Shown in pieces: positions 37,807 to 58,200 of a DNA stretch of 64,000 bases. The first letter of the stretch is position 1; each line of letters starts with the position of its first letter. The stretch is from positions 242,058 to 306,057 of the forward strand of contig RQTK01000233.1 in assembly GCA_003991915.1 (NCBI GenBank), given 5' to 3'. The stretch is from Elysia chlorotica. Its lineage: Eukaryota > Mollusca > Gastropoda > Plakobranchidae. The position numbers and the translations under genes are program-made. Under the pieces are notes generated by a model. The model did no database searches. It saw nothing but the letters and a program-made list of their open reading frames with translations, and had not been told where the DNA came from.

Positions 37807-38747
37807 TGATTATAATTATAACTACTAGTATTATTGTTGCCCATGGTTTATCGAACTTCTTGCTAAAAAACAAAACACAAATCAATATGCTGTTACAATA
37901 AAATAAATGAAAATAAACGCATTTGCTATAGTAAATGGTACAGCACTCAGCAGGTATCACTAAGATTAATTTATCACTCATGTTCAATGCGGGTAGCCGG
38001 GTACCAAGGACATTGACACCTAAAAGATAAATAAATACGCGAACATAAAACTAGACGTTAGCATTGGGTGTGCCTTGTGAGTCAGAATCAGTAAGCAAGT
38101 CGAGCAGTCACACACAAAAAGGCTGTTCAAGCAGGCTCAATGAACCTCAATGATAACAAAAAGAAACAAAAAGTGTTTGAAGATAAGGCTTGACATTGAA
38201 AAATGAATCTTTACAAGTTGTTTTACAACAGACCGAAACATAGTGTAGTGTATTTCTTTTTTTAAATGTATCAGTCAGAGTCGAGAACCATTGATCATAA
38301 GTCTAAACGCTGTTCTAAAATTTCAATTGTACATTAATTTTATGACATGTTATATAACTATACGACGTAGTATTCGTGTATCGAAACTGGGACCGCCATC
38401 TAATGCTGGTTTAGACAGGAGTTGACTTTGAAGATTTGACCTCATCTGAATCCCACTACATTATATTATACGTTAAGGTCACCCCCGTTTCTTTTCTTTT
38501 TTTTTCCACTTTTTAAAATGGAAAAATTAATCTTGAGATACAAATAATTGTTCTAATGGTGTCAATTGTAACACCCCCCACCCCACACACACACACACAT
38601 TTTACGATCTTATGTTTCTATGAAAATGTTCAATTTGCAACATTTGACTTATCTCGCGACATGATAACGTCAGATATGTAATTGTATCAGATATTTTGAC
38701 GTGTAAATCAATACAGTCGTATAAGCTTACAAGTTGTAACTTAGAGC

Positions 38748-38835
38748 TTTCAGCCCGATGCATTAGTGGTAGAGTGTCAAACCTGCAGATTTTCTCATTA
38801 CTTTGACGGTTCGAGCTCCAGTGTCTCGGGAACTG
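38748..38835 (+). mobile_element. tRNA-like SINE head
   Basis: TTAGTGGTAGAGTGTCAAAC resembles an A box and GGTTCGAGCTCC a B box, spaced as in the SINE heads elsewhere in the window. No SINE body follows, so this is a truncated copy. Confidence 0.45.
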
Positions 38836-38884
38836 TAGCTTTTCGGTGCTTGATAAGGCATTGACTTCTCTACCCCTCTTTCTG

Positions 38885-39145
38885 TCTGTTTTCTCCTGTC
38901 TGTCATTGTTTGTCTATCTGCCTGTCTGTCTGTCTGTCTGTCTCTCTGTCTGTCTGTCTATCTGTATGTCTGTCTGCCTGTCTGTCTATCTGTCTGTCTA
39001 TCTGCCTCTCTGTTTGTCCGTCTGTTTGCCTGTGCACCATTGTGCATTGGTCTGACTAAAGAGAGTGACTGTTTGAGAGAAATAGAGGGAATGAAAGAAA
39101 GAAAGAGAGAGAAAAGCCCTTGGTGAGCATTGCTACATTTTTCTA

Positions 39146-39234
<89 letters not shown>

Positions 39235-39403
39235 GCCTGTCTGTCTGTCTGTCTGTCTGTCTGCCTCTCTGTTTCTCCGTCTGTTTGCCTGTGCACCATT
39301 GTGCATTGGTCTGACTAAAGAGAGTGACTGTTTGAGAGAAATAGAGGGAATGAAAGAAAGAAAGAGAGAGAAAAGCCCTTGGTGAGCATTGCTACATTTT
39401 TCT
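38885..39403. repeat. 259-base tandem duplication carrying a (CTGT)n array
   Basis: The segment starting TGTGCACCATTGTGCATTGG occurs at 39032 and 39291 and is followed in both copies by the same roughly 110 bases. Each unit also contains its own CTGT array. The unit period is 259 bases and the copies are nearly identical. Confidence 0.9.
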
Positions 39404-39776
39404 CAAAGATAAAAGTTTTTCCCTTTATTTTGTAAAACTAAGAGAAGCCCTGTCATAATTTAGCATCTTTTAGATTCCTGATAAGTATTCCATACGACGA
39501 CGACTCCCGAGACTAGCGTCTGACAGTGTGACGTGATGCCGCGCAGAGATTGAGTGAGGATACCAGTACTCCTGCCTCAGCTTGTCAAATTATTCTATAG
39601 GCAAAGAAACTCGTCAAATAATTATTTGCCTGATCGACGGTTCATACTATGTATGCATACTTCCCATTCGGGATCCCAACTCTCTACGTCTTGCGCCAGC
39701 TAGCACGTAAAAAACTCTGGGTTTGTCGGTTAGGATCCCTCAGAGGAACCTAGGAGACGTTAAACCTAGAGGAGTT

Positions 39777-39777
<1 letters not shown>

Positions 39778-39830
<53 letters not shown>
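39778..39830. repeat. (CT)n microsatellite
   Basis: Pure CT run of about 50 bases. Confidence 0.95.
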
Positions 39831-39833
<3 letters not shown>

Positions 39834-40230
39834 CGCGAGTTTTTAAGGGTAACGGTTTTAATTACCCCCCAACGCGAGTGCAATAACCTGCAGCGCCATT
39901 CGACCTGTGTAGTGTGTACGCCACCTAAAAACTGCTTGGACTACCACCAATACACGTACCACACTACCCTCAACAAGGACAGACAGACATAAACTTGCAC
40001 AGACTGCCACAGAGAGCTGTGTTTATAATAAACGTGGCTCCTCGTCTCGTTTTCGTTGAATGAATTGAAATTGATCCTACATGGTTATACTTCGGTGGTC
40101 GACCTCTAGTTGCCCGACTTTCTGCATGCCTTCCATCACTCAGACTTGCATCATTTATTTTCAATTTAACTGGCGAACAGATTTCTGTTCCGTGGATAGA
40201 ATGGCAGTAAAGTTTCATGATTAGAAAATT

Positions 40231-40460
40231 TTTGTTGAGTTGGTTTAACGCCCAACATAAGCACTATAGACTATATTGTGGACGGGTCCTAAAGCTAACG
40301 TCTGATAATTTATGTGCTGCCAGGGCGTGGATACCATGATTCCTGTCTCAGACGGTCACATTAAACTGACACCGAACACCGAACAACCAGTAGGGAGCGA
40401 AACAGCGAGGGGTCGAACCACGGACCTATAATTTTGCTTCGAAACGAGATGTTCTACCCC
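40231..40460 (-). mobile_element. SINE copy, near full length
   Basis: Minus-strand copy: tail complement GTTGAGTTGGTTTAACGCCC at 40233, body GGACGGGTCCTAAAGCTAAC, and a B-box complement GGGGTCGAACC near 40410. The A-box side is eroded. Confidence 0.7.
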
Positions 40461-40494
40461 AGAGAAAACGAAGTGCGTTTGTGTGTGGGGAGGG

Positions 40495-40700
40495 GGAGGG
40501 GTTAGCAGTCGGCAGAGCGTGTGGCTTCTGAATAGAAGCCTAGGTTCAAATCCCATTTAGGCAATGTCTCCTACTACTTGAGTCCGTGTCACTGTCAGTA
40601 TTATATCTTTGGGTGTCGGCTAGTAAAAAGTGTCAGACGTTAGTCTTGAGGCCAGCCCAAAGATAGCCTGAACGCTAAAGATGGGATGTTCAGAAATCAA
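40495..40700 (+). mobile_element. SINE copy with well-preserved tRNA-like head
   Basis: Plus-strand head: A-box-like TTAGCAGTCGGCAGAGCG, an anticodon-arm-like stem GGCTT/AAGCC around a seven-base loop (CTGAATA), and B box GGTTCAAATCCC. The family body follows (TGTCAGACGTTAGTCTTGAG). The acceptor ends do not pair convincingly, so it is a SINE head, not a tRNA gene. Confidence 0.65.
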
Positions 40701-40734
40701 TTAGCCAAACACTTCTCTCGATGATGGATCGTTT

Positions 40735-40965
40735 GTATGTTGCTTAGCGACCAACGTCAGCAATATGTATTTTATATTGTTATATTGAGGACGGACCCCA
40801 AGACTTACATCTGACAATTTAACGTGCTGCCACACCTTGCGGGGAGACCTGGACTTCTGTATCAGCCGGCCACAGTATACTGACACCGACCCAGCCAGTA
40901 AAGGACGAAATCTGACAAATTATTTGACTGAGCGTGGGATTTGAGTCGCAGACCTCGGTTCGAAC
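40735..40965 (-). mobile_element. SINE copy
   Basis: Minus-strand copy with body text GGACGGACCCCAAGACTTAC and ACTGACACCGACCCAGCCAG, in tail-to-head order along the plus strand. Confidence 0.7.
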
Positions 40966-41105
40966 CGCGTCGGGCTGCCTTGTTCCCTAATGGTCTAATG
41001 GGTCGGTGTCAGTGAACGACGAGACATAAGTGCTTGGTGTAAATGCTCTATCTCTGTGGCAATATGGCATTTATAAAGCTGACGTTGGACACCAACTCAA
41101 GCCAC
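40966..41105 (+). mobile_element. SINE fragment
   Basis: Plus-strand remnant: GGTTCGAACC B box, GGTCGGTGTCAGTG, and a tail GTTGGACACCAACTCAA. It abuts the preceding copy in the opposite orientation. Confidence 0.5.
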
Positions 41106-41124
41106 TGTCTGTGTGTGTGTGTGT

Positions 41125-41225
41125 GTGTGCGTTTGAGTTAAATCTTAACGCCCTACGGCAGCAGCTAGGTTAGATCGCGGAGGTGTCCCAGAACCAACGT
41201 CTGGCAAGTTAACCTGCTGCAACTC
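41125..41225 (-). mobile_element. SINE fragment (tail half)
   Basis: Short minus-strand piece with TCTTAACGCCC near the tail end and CCAACGTCTGGCAAGTTAAC in the body. Confidence 0.45.
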
Positions 41226-41344
41226 AGACACAAATTAAATGTTATTGAAGATGGCGAACAGGTGAGCGAAATAATCGCAAAGGAAAAAGAAGCTACTCAG
41301 AGAATAATATTGACACAAAAATGTTCATACAATTAACATAGTTT

Positions 41345-41548
41345 AAGTTTGAGTTTGGCCCTTTGCGTCCAACGTCAACACTATAGGTTATATTGTGGAC
41401 GAGTCACAGGATTAACGTTTGACAATTTTACAATATACTACCACACAGAGTCAGTGTGGGGATGCCTTATGGTGGTTTCAAATCAGGAATCTGCCGATCT
41501 CCCAATTGGGAGACCAACGCTCTACCATTTGCTCCAGTTCAACCCGAT
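41345..41548 (-). mobile_element. SINE copy
   Basis: Minus-strand copy with body GTGGACGAGTCACAGGATTA. The head complement CTCCCAATTGGGAGACCAAC closely matches that of the SINE in FBF1. Confidence 0.7.
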
Positions 41549-41993
41549 ATAGAGTCAGAATAAATGTTCTCTGCGATTCACCGCAGTAAATATATCACTT
41601 GCTTCATTAAATGTTGCCAGAGTTATTTGCGGCCCATCTTTTGGCCAATGACATAGATGACAACCTTGAGCCCAGAAGAACTAATGTCCGCATTTTGTAA
41701 TACTGTTTTAACTTACATTTTAACTGACTGACTACGTAGGCAGCTCTTCTATCACACCCAGTCTTATCTTTCCTGAGCATCATTGTGGCGTCAATAAGTT
41801 TGTGAGCTTATCGGCTTCTCAGTACAGACAGATACACAATCGACTAATACACAGCTGGCGTATATTTCGACTGACTCATGCCCTAGTTGTTGTTTTTTTT
41901 ATGAGAAATTGAAATTATTATGTGGTGTTCACTGCAGGGATCGTGTTCAAGAGAGAAAAGGCTTACGTTTAGTTATTGTTATAGATTGATTTA

Positions 41994-42218
41994 ATTTGGT
42001 TTGGGTATTGTTGGTCTACCGCCATTGCTGACGGGTCCCAAGAATTTTAAGTACTGCCACATAGAGGCAGGGCGGGGCGGGGATACAAGGATGTGAGTCT
42101 TTAAAGGTCTACGGAATCCGGCAAATAAATTTTACAGATCTTTGGACAGAACCCACGGCATCAGATTTGAACCAGCGCGCTTTGGCATCTAGACCATCTA
42201 GACCAGCTGCTCCACCCC
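41994..42218 (-). mobile_element. SINE copy
   Basis: Minus-strand, more diverged copy: GACGGGTCCCAAGAATTTTA in the body and a tRNA-like head complement GCTGCTCCACC with TTTGAACC near 42165. Confidence 0.55.
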
Positions 42219-46590
<4,372 letters not shown>

Positions 46591-46594
46591 TCTT

Positions 46595-46710
46595 CTCAAA
46601 TCGTGGACGGGTCTCAAGATTTACGAGCAGCCGTACTGAGACAGAGCAGGGATATCAAGGCATAATTCGCAGGTCACTTTATACGGACACCGACCGAAAG
46701 ACAGATGAGC
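46595..46710 (-). mobile_element. SINE fragment
   Basis: Minus-strand piece with CGTGGACGGGTCTCAAGATT and CGGACACCGACCGAAAG, the central body of the family. Confidence 0.5.
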
Positions 46711-46739
46711 TATGTAGAGTTTTTGAGATAATATATAAA

Positions 46740-46747
<8 letters not shown>

Positions 46748-46802
<55 letters not shown>

Positions 46803-46814
46803 TGTGTGTGTGTG
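46748..46814. repeat. (GA)n-(TG)n microsatellite
   Basis: GA run of about 50 bases flanked on both sides by short TG runs. Confidence 0.95.
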
Positions 46815-47324
46815 TCAGTCACCACGCTGAAGGTTAACCACAAACCTGTTTCCCCCGATTCCGAAAATATCGACTCGATACACTGTAGTACTACTACAAA
46901 TGCAAGGCGGGCTTATCTGTCCGCCCGACTTTCAACGACCTTGGCTTCACGCCAACCAAAACAACGGCTCCACTCGTCTGTTTGGAGTTTAGAATTTATG
47001 TAAATAGATCTCAGGCGTGCACATGTTTACAAGCAACTTGTGCCACTGTTACTCCATGCAGATCATGGCTGTAGTGCTACTGCTACTGCTAAGGGATGCA
47101 CAGGTATCGCTTTTTCAAATCACTGCTTGTTGCACATGGAAGTGATGGAACTAAATTTAACGCACATACATGTACATGCAACTCTGTTTACCTAGTGCTG
47201 TGGCAGGCTTATCCCAAGAAGCAAAGGAGTCACTTTATTAGTCACACTCAGTTATTTTAAACATTTACAGCAACCCATGCCTTTGATCCCCTATATCCTA
47301 TATACATGCAACTATTAGGATGAG

Positions 47325-47602
47325 TTGAGTTAATTTCTTAAAGTCCAACACTAGCCAGGCTATACATGTATTGTAGATGGGTCTCCAAGACTAACGTTTG
47401 ACAGTTTTTAATATTTTAAATTGTTGTCACATAGAGACAGTGCGGGGATATCACGACTCCCATCTCAGACGGTTACAATAATTATACTGACGCCGACCAA
47501 ATCAGTATGGAACAAAATTGGACAAGTAAGTTTTAGCCGATCATGGGCTTCGGAACGGTGACTTGTCGCTTAGGAAACCAACGCTCTACCACTTACGCCA
47601 GT
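47325..47602 (-). mobile_element. SINE copy, near full length
   Basis: Minus-strand copy: tail side GAGTTAATTTCTTAAAGTCC, body GATGGGTCTCCAAGACTAAC and TATACTGACGCCGACCAAAT, head complement AACGCTCTACCACTTACGCC. The complement of the A box is well kept; the B box is eroded. Confidence 0.7.
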
Positions 47603-49238
47603 TTGTGTATGCAGCAATTGCTGAAACTAGTCTAAAGAAGAGATACCTGAAAAGGTGTGCCTCACGTTTGAAACTTTTGCAGTTCGCCCTGACGATTTCC
47701 AACAGCAGAAAACAAATGTTGAGGAGAATGGATTGCAAGTGGAAAGAGATAGGGAAACTAAAGAAAGTAACTTTAACCAACACTTGAGAAAATCTTCATC
47801 ATGATAGATGGGGAAGAAGAAAGAAAACTATGACTAGTTCAAGTCATTGAGAACCCCATCCCCTCTTTAAAAATTAAAACAAAAATGCCTACTTTCCTAC
47901 TAAAACGCAGGTAAAAAAGTTCTTTGCCGCAATAAGAAACATGCACCATGTAGATTTATCCACCTTAGACTAGAGAAGCATAAAAATGGTTTAATTGTAT
48001 ATAATTTGTAGTGTATGGTCATAACATATATTATTAATGTAGACAGCAGAGTGGCCTGATTGATACATGTAGTACTACTAGTACTGAGTGGTACTCATCA
48101 GATCAAAGAATGAGAGGGTGTGAAAAGAAGGGCAAGTCTAATTGAGAGCAGGGTTGGAAATGCTTGCACTTGCATAGAGATAAGTTCTCATATTACATGA
48201 CAACAGTTTCAATCCATAACATGCAGGTGGACAATTACAACACAATATTTCAATGTGTTATTACTGCCCTGAGACAGACCACAGAGATAGGAATGAAGAC
48301 TTTAACAACAACAACAACAACAGAAACACACAATGCATTTATATACATGTATATTCACCTTATCACAGAAATTGAAACAAACAAAAAAAAAAGGTCAGTC
48401 TTTTCATACAGTTTGTGTATTTTCATAGAACATTAAAATGACAGTCACAGCGAAAATTGGGCAGCAAATGTTGTAAGAAAATATGACAAATGTTGACATC
48501 AAATAATTTTGATAAAACAAAATATTACATTATGTAAAAAAAAAAAAAAGGATACATTTTTCCATCAACAAAAGACTATGATGAACCAACTCATGTAAAC
48601 TGTTACAATATCAAGCTTCAAACATCAGTTTAAAAGTTACATACAATGCACATTTGAACGTAGTGTTGTACTGGTACACATTAACACAATGCAACACCAA
48701 ACTCAAGTCTTCAAGAATTTAAAAAAAAAGCTGTACAAGTACATGAGAACAAATGGACCAATAATCATATAAAAAAAAAAATGTTCCATACAAAGGAAAA
48801 AAAAAATTCAACCTTCCATCAAAATGGTAAAATATAGAGCATTAAAAAAAAGGAATTGCTGTTACATTTATGATTTTACCACAAAGTCATCCAGTGCAAC
48901 AGCTCACCTCTCATAACCGGGTTCAATTGTTTACAAAGTTATGCTGTGATTGTGAACAAAACCAGAAGAAAAAAAATGGAAAGTAGTTAAAAAAAAATTA
49001 TTTCTGAATATTTTCAGATTTGCAATTTTATGGTTCTGGGCTCAATCTTCCAACATATATTCCACCAAGCCAAACTGTACCACTTTTAGATATTATTAAA
49101 ATAATAGTTATGACATTTTTAGTTGTATGCAAGGCAGTTCATAAATAAACATATGATCCCTGGCATGCACACAATTGGCTGGTGGAGAGTTCAGACAACA
49201 GAAACTAAGAAATAAGACAGAAAGAGAATGGATGAGGA

Positions 49239-49307
<69 letters not shown>

Positions 49308-50647
49308 CTTTTTCAGGAAAACTATCTTTCTTCTCCCTACTTCGAATACCAATTTTCTGAATTGGTAAACTAGGACCAAAATATTTATATAAGTGGCTCC
49401 TACTAATGAGAAAGACAATTGACTCAAAACTGAGTAACAATGAAAATAAAGAAGTTGAATAATATCTGTTTGAGTCAATAGAAAAGACCACTGCCTTGAT
49501 CATGATTATGAGATACGCACAAACATAAATAACCCAAAGACTGTCAGTCACACCTCTACTGCTCATCATAAAATGTAATTTTTTGTTACTAAACTCTCTC
49601 TCTTAACCTATCAAGTTCATACCTCATCTTGCAAACTAAAAAAAGGACATGTTTAAAAAATGTGTACTAGTACTACTGCCTAGTAGATATACATTTCAAG
49701 AATGTTGTGTTGTTCAACAATGTGTGAAAAGTTACTATGTACAATCTAGAATGAGTTCCAGAAAAAAAAAAGACAGTAAGAGAAAATGAATCACGAATTA
49801 TTAAGAGAAAGAGTAAAAAGAGAGATTTCTTATAACTGTTTCTTCAAGCAAGAGAAGAGTGAAAAATATCTTCAAGCTTGATCATTATCATTAAGTAATA
49901 AAATAAACAAATAATTTGCTGTTCATGATATTCCTAATGGGATTGGACGGGGCTGGGGATACCATTTGTTTTAGTTTCTCTGCCATACATGCTGTTTCTC
50001 TATACAGAATCAATGTCATGAAAACAAGTTTTCGAACACATGAATTTATGCTATGCACTGCAGGAGAGGAAAAAAAAACCAATAGGTGACAGAATTGGTA
50101 ATGAAATTACAAAAGAAATTGATTGAAGACAATTAAGTAAAAATACACAAGCCAATCATGCATTGCAAAACGGCTGAGAACAATATTTTACAATCAAATG
50201 TTTAAATGTAGTATGTATTTGTGATATGGATCATAAAGAAATAAAAAGTACTTGGCTTTTCTTTAGTATGTGTGAGTGCAGTAACATACTGAGTGCTTTT
50301 TTTGTTATATAGAAAAATGAATATGGTATCACTGACTGCCACTCAGGGACTCTCCAAATCACCAACCCATACTGCAATAAAACTACGCTACTAGTTATCT
50401 GCGCACCGGTCCACATTTAACTGTGAACAAAAGGGGGAATCACCATAACACAAAGTCATTCCAACATTTTTCTTTAAATTGTCTTTTTTTTTTTTTATAA
50501 AATATTTTTTTTTTTTAATTGAAGGCCAAACTGTACACATCTCCTCTCTGGATGCGTCATCCAATTCAAGCCCCATCTTCAAAAGTGTTGTTTAGAAGCT
50601 GCCGTTTCCGTGAGGAGTGTCTTCCCCCCACATTCCGCCCCAACACT
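47603..50647. other. Non-coding region downstream of UBALD
   Basis: No coding signal. The right part (about 48430-50647) is A-rich on the plus strand, hence U-rich in UBALD's sense, and may include its 3' UTR. An ATTAAA on the minus strand (50519-50514), about 130 bases past the stop, is the nearest poly(A) signal candidate. A GA tract lies at 49249-49304. Confidence 0.4.
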
Positions 50648-55251
<4,604 letters not shown>

Positions 55252-58200
55252 ATGGGAGCTCTCTTGACAAGAAATAGAAATGGCCAAGATGAAGTGACTG
55301 ATGTGTCAACACAGAGTGCCTACAGGTTTCCACCCAAAACAGGTACATTCTTCTTAAATTATGTATACTCTATCATAATGGTAAGTGCGTCACTGTTTCT
55401 TGTATGCATTGTTTAGTTAAGTATGTTTTGGGACATATGATGGCTATGTTTAATTATATAAACTTTAACCACTTTATTGAAAAAAATTAATTTCCGTCAG
55501 ATATTAAGGAAAATTTTGCATTTACTAGACAAGAACAAAAGAAATAAAAATCAAGTCAATTGCGGAGGTTTCAAGTTGATGTGGGTTTGACTTGACTAAA
55601 TCTTTACTATTGAACTTTGTAAATTCATCAGACTGAAACCTATGAAATACATTTTTAAGTAAGCGAGTGTGGTATTATGGTAATTTATGAAAACTTTCAA
55701 TTATGTTTTTATTTAACCCTTTGAAACTGTTAATAAAAGGTACTTTTCAACCCTAGCTGTTGCACACTATCATTTATGATGAATTTTTATCCGTGCAAGC
55801 TTCATGTTTTCCAAACTCTTTTCCTCTCTTCCAGGAAGTTACTTTGGAACGCATTTTATTATGGGAGGGGAACGCTTTGAGTCGCCTCAGCCAGGGGAAT
55901 ATCTTTTTGGAGACAGTGATGAGCTCAACTTTTTAGGGAACAAACCTGTGCCGGTATGGTCAAGAAGCAAATTTGATTTTCTGTCTTTAACAGTCTTCAA
56001 AATAATTAGCAGACATAAAAGAATGACTGTTTTTAAAAAAAGTTTATGGAAAATGAAAGCATAATTTGTAAGTTTTGAAGGAATAAAACTGAAAACTAGG
56101 GAGACCAACTGCAGGTGGTAGTTGAGAAAATTTTATTAAATCAAATCAACTTAGACACATTTTATTTTACAAGTTTTCTGTGTAACCAGAGTTACGCTGC
56201 CTAAATGTGAATTCTCACTCCTAGTAGGTTGTTAAATAACTTTTTTGTATTCTATTTACCCAATTTATACTTTTTTTATTCTCTTTCCCAGTTTCCATAT
56301 CCTGTTCCATCTGGCAATGAGCCCACCAAGACACTAAAGAGTCTGGTCTACATCAGGAAAGATTCTCTTCGTTTGGTGAAGTAAGTTTGGGATTGATTTT
56401 ACTTTGTATGTGCTGGATAGATGAATGTTGATTCTTATCCCCCAATTCTCATTCATATTAAAATTATCATGAAACGTTGAATCTGCTAAAGAGAATACAA
56501 ACATTGAAACAGTTATTGTTCCAATGCATTCTAGAATTTCTGAATGTATTCCTCATTTTAAGATATTTTACATTCCTTTTAAAATGTCTTGGATTATTTT
56601 ACATATGACATTTGTAAGTCAATATGTGCTGATTTAAGACTTTTTGCTCAAAGGAGCAAAAATATGTCTTTTTTTAAAATTTGTTTTATAACGTAAGTGT
56701 ATATATTTTTTTTGTATTACTTTTAAAAATAAATTGTAGTATATAAAGAAGAAATGATTTCCAGAGCTTAATCCGCCCATGTTTCAGGGCTCCAGTGGCA
56801 GACAAAGTTACTATGGAGGGAAGTGTGGAGGGCTGTTTGAGCACCCTGTACAATGTTGAGTTCATTTTTGACTCAGATGTTAAGTGCGCCATTCGAATTC
56901 ACTATTTCTGTGCAGAGGAGATTGTGAATGGACAAGTTATGTGAGTACCATTATATGACCTTTTTTGAAGCTGTGTGTTTATGGGTCACCCACTCTACGT
57001 TTTAAAAAAAATGTATGCAAGCTTCTGTTGTGTTAACTGAAATCTTTCTCATGCTCTAGTTCACTGACATCCCATATTGAAAAAATAAAACGTGCTGATA
57101 TGGTTAACACCTCCCGCTTAAGCAAGTTAATTGTTGTTGTTGTTGTTGTTGTTGTTATTAGTCCAGTAGCCTCTGAGCTTGCGCTCTTTTGCCTAGGGCC
57201 ATGAAGAAAAAGGCAGCAGTTCTCTGTAGCTGTGCTGAGGTGGAATATAAAGCCGTTTGTAGGTCAGGTCTCATAGGGAGGAAATGTTGTCTTTGTTGGC
57301 TAAGATTGGGGCATTGGAACAGTGTGTGTTCCACGGTCTCCAAACTGTCATCACACAAAGGACAAAGTGGTGTGTGTTCTGCGTTGAATCTGTTCAGGTG
57401 AAAGTTGAGGGGGATGTGTTGCGTTCTCAGGCGAAAAATAGCACATTGCTCTTTCCTCTGAAGAAGGTATATAGGATCATGAAGTTTAACTGTATTTTGG
57501 TACTTGTACACAATTCTACCGGTTGTCCCCCTTGCCCACTGGTTCATCCATTCTTCTTTAAAATTTTGACGGATAATTCTTTTAGCTGTTTGGTAGGTTG
57601 TTTTTACTAGCGGTTGTTCTTGCATAGCCCCTTTTTTCGCAAGTCTATCAGCCTTTTCGTTTCCTGGTAGATTGATATGGCTTGGGATCCACTGACAAAC
57701 AAGCGTGATGGGGTGTTTATTGAGAATGCTCTTAATTTCTAGAAGTATGTCAAGTGTTTCTGAAGAGTTTTGTGTAGTTTCCAGGGATTCTAGGGCCGCT
57801 TTTGAGTCTGTGAAAAGAACTGTATGTGTTGCCAGGGATGGATTTCTTTGAAAGGTTTCATTTAAAGTGAGTAGGGCTGCTTGTATGCCCTTAAGTTCTG
57901 CCTCATAGTTAGAGCATGTTTCGCCGCAGGCAGAATAAAGCTCTTTGGAACTTCCATCTGGGAAACACATCAATACACCGTATCCAGCATTTACAGTCGC
58001 TTTGAAGGCAGACCCATCTGTGTAAATGTGGATCCAATCTTGAGGGTAGCTGTCAATAGTTCTCTCAGCTGTTCTTTTTAGTTCATATAGATCTGTTTGC
58101 TTGGTAACATTTTCGTCTATTAGATTAAGTTTTATTTCTGGGCATAGAAGTGGTATGTGAGGTGGTATTTTCATCACTCTTTCTGTTAGGGCTCTTGTTT

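Noticed and set aside
38885-39403. CRISPR-like array
   Set aside because: The repeats are tetranucleotide units and one 259-base duplication, without regular spacers. The genome is plainly eukaryotic.
40495-40562. A possible tRNA gene with a Phe-like (GAA) anticodon loop
   Set aside because: The D- and T-arm boxes and an anticodon stem are visible, but the acceptor stem does not pair and the SINE body follows directly, as in the other copies.
46800-47003. A 67-codon frame after a GA/TG tract
   Set aside because: It starts inside a TG run and shows no family resemblance or splice support. It could be a promoter-like CpG-richer stretch, but nothing supports a gene.
57189-57610. Plus-strand frames of 70 and 108 codons
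   Set aside because: They are antisense shadows of the LINE RNase H frame.
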